Positions 17,765 to 26,137 of a stretch of DNA of 64,000 nucleotides are shown here, piece by piece. The position numbers were made by a program, and so were the translations under genes. The DNA is from an uncultured Paracoccus sp. Lineage in GTDB: Bacteria > Pseudomonadota > Alphaproteobacteria > Rhodobacterales > Rhodobacteraceae. Where the stretch lies: positions 1 to 64,000 of the forward strand of contig NZ_CANMEH010000005.1 in assembly GCF_947496875.1 (NCBI RefSeq), in the 5' to 3' direction. The notes under the pieces were generated by a model. It did not search any database. It saw only the letters and a list, made by a program, of their open reading frames with translations, and was not told the DNA's origin. Within the stretch, counting starts at the first letter, position 1, and the number at the start of each line of letters is the position of its first letter.

Positions 17765-18433
17765 ATGCGCTTCCACTGCAACGGCCTTCGGCTGGACATC
17801 GATGTGGCCCATCTGGTCATCGCGGGCTGGACCGGCCGCGACGAGGCCGCGATCCGGCATCACATCGATGAACTGGCGGCCATCGGCGTCACGCCACCCT
17901 CGGCAACGCCGTTGTTCTACCGCGTGGCGGGGGCGCTGCTGACGTCGGCTCCCCGGATCGAGGTGGTTGGCAACGGCAGTTCGGGCGAGGTCGAGCCGCT
18001 AATCGTTCAGGCCGGCAACCGGCGCTGGCTGGGTCTCGGCTCGGATCATACCGATCGCACGCTCGAGACGCATTCCGTGGCGCTGTCCAAGCAGGTCTGC
18101 GCCAAGCCCTGCGCGCTGGAGCTGTGGGAGTGGGGCGACGTCGCGGGGCGCCTGGACGAGATCGTGCTGGAAAGCTGGATCGAGGAAGGTGGCGAGTGGC
18201 GGCTCTACCAGCAGGGCACGCTGGCGGCGATCCGGCCACTGGAGCGGTTGGCCGGAGGCGCGGGGCTGGACGGCCTGGCAAGGGACGGCGCGGTTGCGAT
18301 GATGTGCGGCACGTTCGGCGCCAAGGGCGGCGTGCGTCCGTCCCCGCGTTTCCGCATGGCGATGACCGACCCCGCGACCGGCCGCCGCATCACCCACGAG
18401 TATGCCACCACGGTGCTTGCCGAAGTGGCTTGA
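17765..18433 (+). CDS. DUF2848 family protein
   Basis: A 222-residue soluble protein. It matches DUF2848 by DLDVAHLVIAGWTGRD-like opening residues (actual: LRLDIDVAHLVIAGWTGRD), HHIDELAAIGVTPPSATP, LLTSAPRIEVVGNGSSGEVE, LGLGSDHTDR, KQVCAKPCALELW and FGAKGGVRPSP. The family is distantly related to fumarylacetoacetate hydrolase folds and recurs next to carboxylate transporters and amidases, but has no settled reaction. It follows dctM by 12 bp with AAGGATCG upstream, so it is the last gene of the DUF1445-TRAP operon and probably an intracellular enzyme of the same pathway. Confidence 0.85.
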   Translation: MRFHCNGLRLDIDVAHLVIAGWTGRDEAAIRHHIDELAAIGVTPPSATPLFYRVAGALLTSAPRIEVVGNGSSGEVEPLIVQAGNRRWLGLGSDHTDRTLETHSVALSKQVCAKPCALELWEWGDVAGRLDEIVLESWIEEGGEWRLYQQGTLAAIRPLERLAGGAGLDGLARDGAVAMMCGTFGAKGGVRPSPRFRMAMTDPATGRRITHEYATTVLAEVA

Positions 18434-18907
18434 GGCGTTCTCGACAAGATCGGACTGGACCCTGCTGCTTCGGAGTGTCCGTTGCCGCTGCGCCTTGAGC
18501 ATTGACAGCAAGGGCTCCCTAGCACCCGGCAATCTCGCGCCACGTCGGCGATATGCTGCCGAATCCAAGCCAATCGCGTCTGTTTTCCGCCGATTACCAC
18601 CAAATGTCTCGTTTTTGCGGCGTGAGTTCTGCAGCAGAGGCGCGTAGGTCGTCCCTCAACCTATGAGGAAGACGATGCCGCGCGTTCCTGGGACCCGGAT
18701 GGGTCATGCCGCCGACTTCGGCACGATCCACCGGGCAAGATCGTCCTGGGTGCCGAGCCGGGTCACGACCGGTTGGCCCGCGTGCTCCTGCCGCCGCACA
18801 GGGCCGGACTGCCCCGCCAACTCGCCCCATAGCGCGTCCGGGGTCGATTGATCGGCCCACCGACCGCCTCTCAGATCGCAGAATAACAGCAAGGAGACAC
18901 ACTGCGC
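18434..18907. other. Intergenic region, about 470 bp
   Basis: No convincing gene is present. The region contains stops in all frames and moderate local drops in GC. A minus-strand open stretch around 18704-18850 (residues such as DDLARWIVPKSAA) looks weakly protein-like and could be an old remnant, but I cannot name a family. A ribosome binding site AAGGAG sits about 12 bases before ATG 18908. Confidence 0.35.
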
Positions 18908-20803
18908 ATGCCGCTGCCGAGAGTTTTCATTTCCACCGATCTCAGGCTCACGTCCGAGGAAAAGGACGACGCCCAGTCCCTCGTCCACGCGCTGCTCTAT
19001 CAGGACAAGATGAACATCGTGGGCATCGCCGGGACGGCGTCGAAACACGGCCACCAGAATGGCCGCGTGGGTGACATCGACAGGATCATCGACGTCTATG
19101 CCAGGGATCACGCCAAGCTCGAGGCACACAGTTCTGCCTTCAAGTCCGCCGACGAACTCAAGGCCGTGAGTTGGCAGGGCGCCTCGGAAACCGCACCATG
19201 GCAGGGCTACTCGTCGCCGACGGAGTCCTCGCGGGCGATCATCACCGAGGCCAGGGAGGCCGCAGCCGCCGGTGAAAAGCTGAACGTACTGACCTGGGGC
19301 GGCGAGACGGACCTCGCGCAGGCGCTGCATGACGATCCGTCGATTGCGGCGCATGTCCGGTTCTTCAACATCTCCAGCCAGGACACCGACGCCTACGACT
19401 ACATCAAGAAGAACTTCCAGGGAGAGCTTGACCTGTGGGTCGACAACCAGTCGACGTTCCGCGGGATGTACCAGACGCCGACCAGTTCCAGCATCATCAA
19501 GGGCTGGCATGAGGAGAACGCAAAGGGCCACGGAGCGCTGGGCGACCTCTTCGCGGAACTTTCCGGCGACATCTTCAACCAGGCGGGCGTGAAGATGGGC
19601 GACAGCCCCACCGTGCTGCGGTTTCTCAGCGGGGACCAGGACAATCCCACCCGGGAAAGCTGGGGCGGCGAGTTCATTAAGGTCTCCGACGGCTACTATA
19701 CGGACAACCCGCACCCCGATCTTGACCTTGGCGGCCGCTCCAACACCAAGGGCGCCATGACGATCTACGAGGATCGCGCCGCGTGGATGAAGGATTTCGC
19801 GGGGCGTCTCGACTGGCTCGATGGTGACGCGGCCGGCAAGCCCCCGGCTGAGCGGGTCGAGCCGGCCGAGCCGGACACATCGGAAGACCGGACGCCCGCC
19901 AGCCCTGCGCCCGCCCCGGCGCCAGCGCCAGTGCCAGCGCCCGTCCCCGTGTCGTCGGGAGACAATATCCTGGTGAACGGGTCTTTCGAGGGATCTCCCG
20001 TGGCATCCGGCCAGTTCGCATCCTTCGGATCTGTGCAAGGCTGGACCGCGATCCCGGGTGGCCGGATCGAGATCTGGAACGACCACCGGGGCGTCGGGGC
20101 CACGGATGGCGACGACTACCTCGAGCTCGACCACGAGGCGGCGCGCGACGGCTTCCACCAGGACGTCGCCGCCGCCACGGGGCAGGCCTACACGCTGAGC
20201 TTCGACCTGCGGGCGCGGCCCGAGAAGTCTCTCTCCACCCAGGATATCGAGGTGGTCTGGAACGACAAGGTCGTGGCCACGGCCAAGCCGGGCGCCGACT
20301 GGGGCACCTTCACGACCAGCGTCACCGGTGCCGCCGGGACGGACCGTCTGATGATCCGCGAGGTCGGCTCGCAGTCCGGCGACGGCTACGGCGCGCTGCT
20401 GGACGACTTCGTCCTTGTTCCCACGGGCGCCGCGCCAACCCGGACCCCGGCACCGGCACCGGCACCGACCGGAGAGACAGGCGAGGACGTGGTCGTGGTC
20501 AAGGCCAGCGGCGACGCCTACAAGGGGGATCCGGCCTTCGCGCTCACCGTGAACGGCAAGACGGTCTCGGCATCGACCGTGGTTGCCGCTGACCGGGGCG
20601 ACGGCGAGTGGGACAGCTTCGTGTTCCGCGGCGACTTCGACGTCGACGGCTCTGACCGGGTCGGGATTACCTTCCTCAACGACCGCTACGAAGGCCGCGG
20701 CAACGACCGCAACCTCTATATCGACGAGGTGGTGCTCAACGGCGAGGTGAATGGCGCCGACGAAAGCTTCTACCGCAACGGCACGGCGGAGTGGGATTTC
20801 TGA
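18908..20803 (+). CDS. DUF1593 hydrolase-like protein with two carbohydrate-binding-type domains
   Basis: A 631-residue multidomain protein. Residues 1 to about 305 resemble DUF1593 (nucleoside-hydrolase fold): RVFISTDLRLTSEEKDDAQS holds the acidic loop, then NVLTWGGETDLAQAL and GELDLWVDNQSTFRGM. A Pro/Ala linker (about 315-350) leads to a jelly-roll domain beginning NILVNGSFEGSP, with DGDDYLELDH, similar to DUF642/galactose-binding modules. A second Pro linker precedes a C-terminal domain with ASGDAYKGDPAFALTVNGK, FLNDRYEGRGNDRNLYID and VVLNG, typical of Ca-dependent xylan-binding modules (CBM36/60-like). No signal peptide is visible, so if exported it may use a type I route. A role in degrading or binding a surface or plant polysaccharide is inferred. 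A hairpin terminator follows. Confidence 0.8.
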   Translation: MPLPRVFISTDLRLTSEEKDDAQSLVHALLYQDKMNIVGIAGTASKHGHQNGRVGDIDRIIDVYARDHAKLEAHSSAFKSADELKAVSWQGASETAPWQGYSSPTESSRAIITEAREAAAAGEKLNVLTWGGETDLAQALHDDPSIAAHVRFFNISSQDTDAYDYIKKNFQGELDLWVDNQSTFRGMYQTPTSSSIIKGWHEENAKGHGALGDLFAELSGDIFNQAGVKMGDSPTVLRFLSGDQDNPTRESWGGEFIKVSDGYYTDNPHPDLDLGGRSNTKGAMTIYEDRAAWMKDFAGRLDWLDGDAAGKPPAERVEPAEPDTSEDRTPASPAPAPAPAPVPAPVPVSSGDNILVNGSFEGSPVASGQFASFGSVQGWTAIPGGRIEIWNDHRGVGATDGDDYLELDHEAARDGFHQDVAAATGQAYTLSFDLRARPEKSLSTQDIEVVWNDKVVATAKPGADWGTFTTSVTGAAGTDRLMIREVGSQSGDGYGALLDDFVLVPTGAAPTRTPAPAPAPTGETGEDVVVVKASGDAYKGDPAFALTVNGKTVSASTVVAADRGDGEWDSFVFRGDFDVDGSDRVGITFLNDRYEGRGNDRNLYIDEVVLNGEVNGADESFYRNGTAEWDF

Positions 20804-20814
20804 GGACGTGCTTT

Positions 20815-20836
20815 GGGCAGACCCTCGGGTCTGCCC
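20815..20836 (+). terminator. Hairpin downstream of the DUF1593 gene
   Basis: A perfect 9-bp stem GGGCAGACC / GGTCTGCCC closes on the tetraloop CTCG, 11 bases after the stop codon at 20803. There is no T-run, which is common for terminators of high-GC alphaproteobacteria. It separates this gene from the outer-membrane protein cluster. Confidence 0.75.
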
Positions 20837-21113
20837 ATCATGCTGGCGCGTTCCGGCCAGATGAACTGACGACTTTCAACCCCACCGGATCGCATCTGGC
20901 ATAGGGGCACACGTGACATAGGGGCACACGCCGCCCAAGGATCGCGGCGGGAAGGGCGGAGGTGCGCCCCCGGAAGCCCGCCGTCCCGCCGATCGTAAAA
21001 TGATGCGTCGGCGCAACAGAACCCGCAGCGATCTGCAACCTCAGGTAATATGATTCAAGGGAGATATATACTCAGACGTGCATATGATTCGGAGGGTGCG
21101 GGAAGTGGGTTCG
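20837..21113. promoter_or_regulatory. Upstream region of the outer-membrane protein cluster
   Basis: About 277 bases with the highest AT content of the neighbourhood near its right end. TATATA at 21065-21070 is a possible -10 element, though no good -35 is clear. It holds the duplicated 14-bp motif listed separately. The ribosome binding site GGGAAG at 21100-21105 favours GTG 21114 as start of the next gene. Confidence 0.4.
20900..20930 (+). repeat. Two direct copies of CATAGGGGCACACG
   Basis: Copies at 20900-20913 and 20917-20930 are identical over 14 bases with a 17-base period. They lie about 180 bases upstream of the outer-membrane protein start, in a noncoding region. Tandem direct repeats at this spacing can be operator sites for a regulator, but a simple local duplication would look the same. 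Confidence 0.6.
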
Positions 21114-23525
21114 GTGAAACTGGTCGTTGTCCATTGTGCCCTGGTGTCCACCGCCATCGGGGCCGGGGGCGCTTTTGCACAAGCGGCAGCCGAGGCCGAA
21201 ACGGTCCAAAAATCCTTCGGGGCCTCGATGTCGCTCGGCTACACCGACAACGTGTATGCGACCGAGAACGACAAGGAGGGTGACCTGGTCACGACGTGGT
21301 CGTCGTGGGGCGAGATCTCGGCAAAGACCGAGGCCTATGAATGGAGCCTGGGCGCCGAGTTCGACATCGGCCGCTATGCGTCGGAAGACAGCGACGACTA
21401 TGAGGACGGGGTGCTGCGGGCCGAGGGCCGGTACAACATCGGCGCAAACAGCTATGTCTTCGGCGGTCTGGATCGGGCGTGGGAACACGAGACCCGCTCG
21501 TCGCCCGACGACGCGAATGGCATCGCCCCGACCGACTACGTCCAGGACAGCGGCTTCGCGGGGATCTCGCTGGGTTTCGGCCGTGCGGGCGTGCGGATCG
21601 GTGCGAACGTCAAGGATTACGACTTTTCCGACGGGCGCGCCGGCGATGGCAGGGTGATCAACAACGACGACCGCGACCGGACCATGACAGAACTGGGCGC
21701 CCGCCTTGGCTACGAATTGTCACCCGACCGGACCCTGTTCATTCAGGGGGTCTATGACGAGCGCGACCACGACGCGGACGTCGACGATTATGGCCACGAC
21801 AGGGATTCTGCCGGGGTTCAGCTTGGTTTCGGCGTCGCCGGCCGGGCAGGGGACGTGACGGGCGAGGCGATGATCGGCGTGCTGTCTCAGGATTACGACG
21901 ATCCGGCATTCGACACCACGACCGCCCTGGATTTCGGTCTGGACCTGACCTGGCGGCCATCCAGCCGCACCCGGCTGACCGCCTCGGTCGAGCGGCGGCT
22001 GGGAGAGACGACCCTGTACGACAGCGATGCGTCGGCGAGTGCGTCGGGATACCTGTCCACGAGCGCCGGGGTACGCGCGTCGCACTGGGTAGCCGGCGAT
22101 GTGACCGTCAACGGCTGGCTGTGGTTCAGCGAGAACGATTACCAGAACGTCGCGCGGACGGATTACGTAACCGAGGCGGGCTTCGGCCTGCGCTATCACA
22201 TGACGCCGCGCGTCTATCTGGGCGGGTCCTATGCCTATGAACAGCGCGCCTCTGACGCGGCCGGGGCGGATTACGATGAACACTCGTTCCTCCTCAGCGT
22301 CGGCACCCAGCTGAAGCCGCTCGACGACGGAACCGGCCCGCGCGCGCGTGTCGAGAACGGCGGCGCCTATGCCGGTTTCAACCTTGGCCACGGGACCCTG
22401 GTGACCGCGGTCGACGGAGAGCGGAGCAACACAGGGTCGCTCACCGCCGATTTCGGCGATGATGGCGCATCCGGCGGCGTCTTGGCCGGCTACCGCGCCG
22501 ACGTGGGCGACATGGTGGTCGGGGCAGAGATCGGGATCGAGGACAGCGGCGCAGGCTGGACGCATGACGGCGGCCGGGACTTTTCCGTAAGCCGCAGCGA
22601 CGCCATCACTGCCGATCTGCTGTTCGGGTTCCGCGCCCGCAATGATGCGCTGCTCTATACCCGTGCCGGCATCGTCGGCGCGACATTCGACACGGATTAC
22701 GCGCGTGAGGACAAGTCGGCGGACCGCTCTGATCGCGAGGTGGGATTGCGGGGCGGCCTGGGCGTCGAGATTCCGGTGCGTGACCGCTGGTCCGCGCGGA
22801 TGGAATACCTGCTGGCGGCGTATCCGGATTACGACCTCGGCGTCGGCGAGCAGGAAGACAACTTCGGCAACTTCGAGTCGGCGGCGCGGGTGGGTCTCGT
22901 TTACAGCTTTGCCGAGCGGCAGCGGCCGGAACTGAAGAAGGCCAGTTTCGACGGCTGGTATGGCGGTGTGCAGCTTGGCCACAGCGTGCTGTCGACCCTG
23001 AATGCGGGGCCGCGGCCCGAAGGCGGGGAAACCCGCTTCGACCTGGAGGTGCCGCGCGCCAGCGGGGGCGGGGTCCTTGGCGCCTATCTCGGCTATGGGC
23101 GGACAACCGGGAGGATCTATCTGGGGGGAGAGATCGACGGCGATCTGACCACCAGCAACTGGAACATCGAGCGCGACCCGGACGGCCGGATCATCTCGTC
23201 CGACCGGCAGGGCGGAATCGGGGCATCGCTTCGTGCGGGCTACGTCCTGAACGACGCGTTTCTCGTCTACGCCCGCGCGGGTGTCGTGAGCGGGTCTTTC
23301 AAAACCGATTACGACGAAAGCCGGTCCGAGATCTCGCAGGACGATACGCTGTCCGGCTGGCGGGTCGGCCTGGGTGTCGAGGTGCCGCTCACCGACGACC
23401 TGAACGTGCGCTTTGACTACACGCACGCGGATTACGAGGACTACCAGGTCACCTATGGCGGCAGCACCGACCGGTTCGATCCGGAAGAAAACCTGTTCCG
23501 GGTGGGCCTGACCCGACGTTTCTGA
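21114..23525 (+). CDS. Large outer-membrane protein with three predicted beta-barrel domains
   Basis: An 803-residue protein from GTG 21114, giving a classic signal peptide (VKLVVVHCALVSTAIGAGG, cut after AFAQ). Residues about 30-405 resemble the large beta-barrel family BBP2, with alternating short strands and acidic turns and GYTDNVYATEND near the start. Residues about 417-600 and 613-803 are two related OmpA-type small barrels: compare GGAYAGFNLGHG with DGWYGGVQLGHS, and the later RMEYLLAAYPDYDLG with RFDYTHADYEDYQV. The chain ends in RVGLTRRF, with a C-terminal Phe as outer-membrane barrels have. GTG 21078 is an alternative start but weaker. Likely role is a surface pore or an anchor for the small exported proteins encoded just downstream; this is inference. 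Confidence 0.82.
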   Translation: MKLVVVHCALVSTAIGAGGAFAQAAAEAETVQKSFGASMSLGYTDNVYATENDKEGDLVTTWSSWGEISAKTEAYEWSLGAEFDIGRYASEDSDDYEDGVLRAEGRYNIGANSYVFGGLDRAWEHETRSSPDDANGIAPTDYVQDSGFAGISLGFGRAGVRIGANVKDYDFSDGRAGDGRVINNDDRDRTMTELGARLGYELSPDRTLFIQGVYDERDHDADVDDYGHDRDSAGVQLGFGVAGRAGDVTGEAMIGVLSQDYDDPAFDTTTALDFGLDLTWRPSSRTRLTASVERRLGETTLYDSDASASASGYLSTSAGVRASHWVAGDVTVNGWLWFSENDYQNVARTDYVTEAGFGLRYHMTPRVYLGGSYAYEQRASDAAGADYDEHSFLLSVGTQLKPLDDGTGPRARVENGGAYAGFNLGHGTLVTAVDGERSNTGSLTADFGDDGASGGVLAGYRADVGDMVVGAEIGIEDSGAGWTHDGGRDFSVSRSDAITADLLFGFRARNDALLYTRAGIVGATFDTDYAREDKSADRSDREVGLRGGLGVEIPVRDRWSARMEYLLAAYPDYDLGVGEQEDNFGNFESAARVGLVYSFAERQRPELKKASFDGWYGGVQLGHSVLSTLNAGPRPEGGETRFDLEVPRASGGGVLGAYLGYGRTTGRIYLGGEIDGDLTTSNWNIERDPDGRIISSDRQGGIGASLRAGYVLNDAFLVYARAGVVSGSFKTDYDESRSEISQDDTLSGWRVGLGVEVPLTDDLNVRFDYTHADYEDYQVTYGGSTDRFDPEENLFRVGLTRRF

Positions 23526-23623
23526 CGCAAGGTGCGTTGTCACATTCTAGTGACTGAATATGTCTAGCCCTCAAGAGAAACACAAAGAGGATTTGGAATG
23601 TGTTATCTAAGGGATACCGCGCG

Positions 23624-24961
23624 ATGATTCGCGGTAAGGTTGAAGAATCGCGTATCCTGCACACTCGGAGCCAGACTATATTTTCACTGAAGACCATTGG
23701 GACTGCGCCACGCCTTGCGATCCTCGGCGGGGTCGCCGTTGCGGCGCTCGCGGCCGTTCCGGCCGACTGGACACAAGCCCGGGCCCAAGGCCATGGCGAG
23801 GGGCGCGGCGGCGAGTCCGCCGGCGGGGCCGGCGGTGGCGGCTTCATGGGCGGCGGATCCGATGGCGGACAGCGCGGCGGTGCCGGCGGCCAGGGTGGCC
23901 GCAGCATGGACAGCATCCTTGCCGAGGAAGATGACGGCGAGGACACGCCCGACTGGGCGGGCGAGCGCGGCGGGAACCCGGATCGCGGTGCCGACCAGAC
24001 CGGCGGCGGCGGCCGTCCGGAAGGAAAGGGGGGCCGGCCGGAAGGTGTCGGCGGCGGCGACGAGGATTCCGACCGCCCCGCCTGGGCGGGCGTCCCGGGC
24101 GGCTCGGCTGGCCGCGGCGGCACGCCGGATGCCGGCGGCAGCGGCGACGAGTTCGGGGATCTCTATGTCATCCTGCGCGACGACCAGGGCATGCCGATCC
24201 TGAGCCCGGAAGGCTTCGTCCAGCCGATCGACGCCGACGGCAACCTGATCCCCATCGACGCCGAGGGCGCGCCCCTCGACGACACGCTGGTCCAGGAGGT
24301 CGAGATCGGCAGGACCAACGTCGCCCGCTCGCCGGAGAGCGTCATCGACAACCGTCTCGAGGAAGTCGTGGTCGCGCTGAACGACGCGGAAGCGGTCGCC
24401 CTCGATCCGGCCGGACGCCTGCTGGTCACCATCGACGGAGAGACGCGCACGATCGACTCGCCGCTCGAGAACCTCGCGATCTACGAGGCCCTGATGACGA
24501 ACGGCACGATCCCCGGGATCACGGCCACCCTGCCGGCCGAACTCTCCTATCTGACCGACGGCGCGTTCACCTCGGCGGATCTTGCTGCGGCCGGCACCTT
24601 CCTGGCAGCGGCCACGGACAAGTCCTCTCCGATGACGCTCGACGAGATCGCCTATCTGAACCGGATCCTCGACGTCGGTGTCACCACCGTCGAGGGCAGC
24701 GAGGTCACCTACTCGGACGTCGACTACTCCAGCTTCAGCTATGATCGGTCGGACACGTATGGCGACGTGACCTACAACGTGCTGGTCCGGCAGGAGGATG
24801 GCAGCTACGTCCCGACCGAGGTCAACATCTATGACGTGGTATTCGGCGGGACCGAGCCCGAGGTCACGGACGGCACGTTTGCGGCCTTTACCCAGTCGGC
24901 GGACGATGCCCGCGCGGTGATAAACTACATCCACAACTACGAGGTCCCGGCGGACCTGTGA
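23624..24961 (+). CDS. Exported Gly/Asp-rich protein with conserved C-terminal domain
   Basis: A 445-residue protein. ATG 23624 is chosen because AAGGGA lies nine bases upstream; GTG 23600 would add eight residues. A long signal peptide (APRLAILGGVAVAALAAVPA) is followed by about 110 residues very rich in Gly, Asp, Glu and Arg, with the repeated motif P-x-W-A-G (TPDWAGERGG, RPAWAGVPGG) and SMDSILAEEDDGED. From about residue 175 a folded region begins with DLYVILRDDQGMPILSPEG, and EVEIGRTNVARSPESV, LNDAEAVALDPAGRLLVTID and LAIYEALMTNG follow. I do not recognise a named family. The motif is shared with the next gene, suggesting a common partner at the surface. Confidence 0.75.
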   Translation: MIRGKVEESRILHTRSQTIFSLKTIGTAPRLAILGGVAVAALAAVPADWTQARAQGHGEGRGGESAGGAGGGGFMGGGSDGGQRGGAGGQGGRSMDSILAEEDDGEDTPDWAGERGGNPDRGADQTGGGGRPEGKGGRPEGVGGGDEDSDRPAWAGVPGGSAGRGGTPDAGGSGDEFGDLYVILRDDQGMPILSPEGFVQPIDADGNLIPIDAEGAPLDDTLVQEVEIGRTNVARSPESVIDNRLEEVVVALNDAEAVALDPAGRLLVTIDGETRTIDSPLENLAIYEALMTNGTIPGITATLPAELSYLTDGAFTSADLAAAGTFLAAATDKSSPMTLDEIAYLNRILDVGVTTVEGSEVTYSDVDYSSFSYDRSDTYGDVTYNVLVRQEDGSYVPTEVNIYDVVFGGTEPEVTDGTFAAFTQSADDARAVINYIHNYEVPADL

Positions 24962-24970
24962 GCCAACGAA

Positions 24971-24996
24971 GGCGCGGCGCGCGGTGGCGCCGCGCC
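24971..24996 (+). terminator. GC-rich hairpin between two exported-protein genes
   Basis: A perfect 10-bp stem GGCGCGGCGC / GCGCCGCGCC with loop GCGGTG, ten bases after the stop at 24961 and 24 bases before the next ATG. It may be an attenuator or mRNA-stabilising stem rather than a full terminator, since no T-run follows. Confidence 0.6.
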
Positions 24997-25019
24997 GCTT
25001 CCTTCGGCTGGAGAGCCTC

Positions 25020-25547
25020 ATGACTGACAGCAGCGACCTACTGCAGAGACGAGCATCTGTGTCCATCGCCCGTGCCGCCATCGCGGCGGTGTTTCTGGCC
25101 GCCGGGTCGGTGACGTCCGGCGCACAGGAGCATGGAGGCGGGCACACCGACACGACGGCCACCGGGCACGAGGAATCCGACCATGTGCAGCCCGGCGATG
25201 ATCACGCCGATGACGAGGGCGGCCGGGGCCGGGGTCCGAAATGGCAGGGCGGACGCGACCCGGGCGAGCGCGACGATCACGACGACAGCGATCACGCCGA
25301 CGGCGGTGACGATGGCGGCACCCACGATGACGGTTCGCGTGGACCGCGATGGATGGGCGGGCGCACGGCGGGTGAGGCGCCCGACCACGGCGATGCTGGC
25401 CTTGACGAGACCCACGCTGACGGGGAGGATCACGCGAGCGGTGCTCGCGGCCCACGCTACATGGGCGGCCGGGCCGGGGACTCGATCCTGAGCGGCCGGC
25501 ACAGCGCGTCCATCGAGGACCGGGTGTTTCGCGGCCACGGCAACTGA
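25020..25547 (+). CDS. Small exported His/Asp/Gly-rich protein
   Basis: A 175-residue protein with an N-terminal signal (SIARAAIAAVFLAAGSVTSG, cut near AQEHGG). The mature part is highly charged and low in complexity, with many His and Asp residues (for example HDDSDHADGGDD), as in metal-binding or matrix proteins. Three copies of a motif occur: RGPKWQGGR, RGPRWMGGR and RGPRYMGGR, each followed by acidic residues. The C-terminus carries AGDSILSGRHS, echoing SMDSIL in the previous gene. No named family is recognised. ATG 25020 is used in preference to 24984, which would sit inside the upstream hairpin. Likely a secreted partner in the same assembly. Confidence 0.72.
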   Translation: MTDSSDLLQRRASVSIARAAIAAVFLAAGSVTSGAQEHGGGHTDTTATGHEESDHVQPGDDHADDEGGRGRGPKWQGGRDPGERDDHDDSDHADGGDDGGTHDDGSRGPRWMGGRTAGEAPDHGDAGLDETHADGEDHASGARGPRYMGGRAGDSILSGRHSASIEDRVFRGHGN

Positions 25548-25552
25548 AAAGC

Positions 25553-25575
25553 GGCACCGCCGGCGCGCCGGTGCC
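25553..25575 (+). terminator. Second GC-rich hairpin in the exported-protein cluster
   Basis: A 7-bp stem GGCACCG / CGGTGCC with a GC-rich nine-base loop, six bases after the stop at 25547. Its downstream flank (CTTCTCGGCTGGAAG) resembles that after the hairpin at 24971 (CTTCGGCTGGAGAG), so the two intergenic spacers seem related. Confidence 0.5.
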
Positions 25576-25636
25576 CGCCTTCTCGGCTGGAAGCGGCTGT
25601 GGAAGGCACAAGTCATGCGCGCTTTAGGAGAAGCCG

Positions 25637-26092
25637 ATGAAGACCAGAAGCCTTGTGGCATTGGTGACGGTAGCGATGCTTGCCGCCGTCCCGGCAACAG
25701 CGCAGGACAGGGATCAGGACCGGGACCGCGATCGCGACTGTCTTGAGGACGCGGATCTCGACCGGCTGCGGGACCGCGACCGCGACTGCATCTATGGCTA
25801 TGACGTCATGCTGCCCGAAGAGCATGAGGAGCTGTTCAGGCAGTTGGAAGCCGCGCCCGACGCGCAGGAGCGCAACCAGATCATGGAAGAGCATCGCAAC
25901 ATGATGCGCGAGCGCGTCGGCGCGTTGCTGCAGAACATCGAGGCACCGGCCGGTGGCCAGGCCCCCGGTGCCGGCCAGGGCGGCGCCCAAGGTAGCGGCG
26001 ACGCCGGTCAGGGCGGCGATTCAGGCCAGGGCGGCGGATCCGGCGCTGGCGGCGCTGGCGGGGGGCAGGGGGCAGGCGGCTCCGGCAACTGA
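25637..26092 (+). CDS. Small exported protein with Arg-Asp repeats and Gly-rich tail
   Basis: A 151-residue protein with a clear signal peptide (MKTRSLVALVTVAMLAAVPA, then TAQ). The mature N-terminus is a run of Asp-Arg pairs (DRDQDRDRDRDC) with two Cys flanking a second such run (RDRDRDCIYGYD). A helical middle section (EEHEELFRQLEAAPDAQER) follows, and the last 45 residues are mostly Gly, Ala, Gln and Ser. GGAG-type sequence precedes the ATG. I recognise no family. It closes the cluster and is followed by a strong hairpin. Its composition suits a matrix or surface-layer component, which is inference. Confidence 0.72.
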   Translation: MKTRSLVALVTVAMLAAVPATAQDRDQDRDRDRDCLEDADLDRLRDRDRDCIYGYDVMLPEEHEELFRQLEAAPDAQERNQIMEEHRNMMRERVGALLQNIEAPAGGQAPGAGQGGAQGSGDAGQGGDSGQGGGSGAGGAGGGQGAGGSGN

Positions 26093-26137
26093 GCCGCGCC
26101 TGACGTCGCCGGCCGCCCCGGCAGAATCGAGATGGCA

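Noticed and set aside
18704..18850. Possible gene remnant on the minus strand upstream of the DUF1593 gene
   Set aside because: Weak protein character and no family I can name; kept only as a note in the intergenic entry.
25700..25790. Simple-sequence repeat as possible noncoding element
   Set aside because: It encodes Asp-Arg pairs within an exported protein with a good signal peptide, so it is coding.
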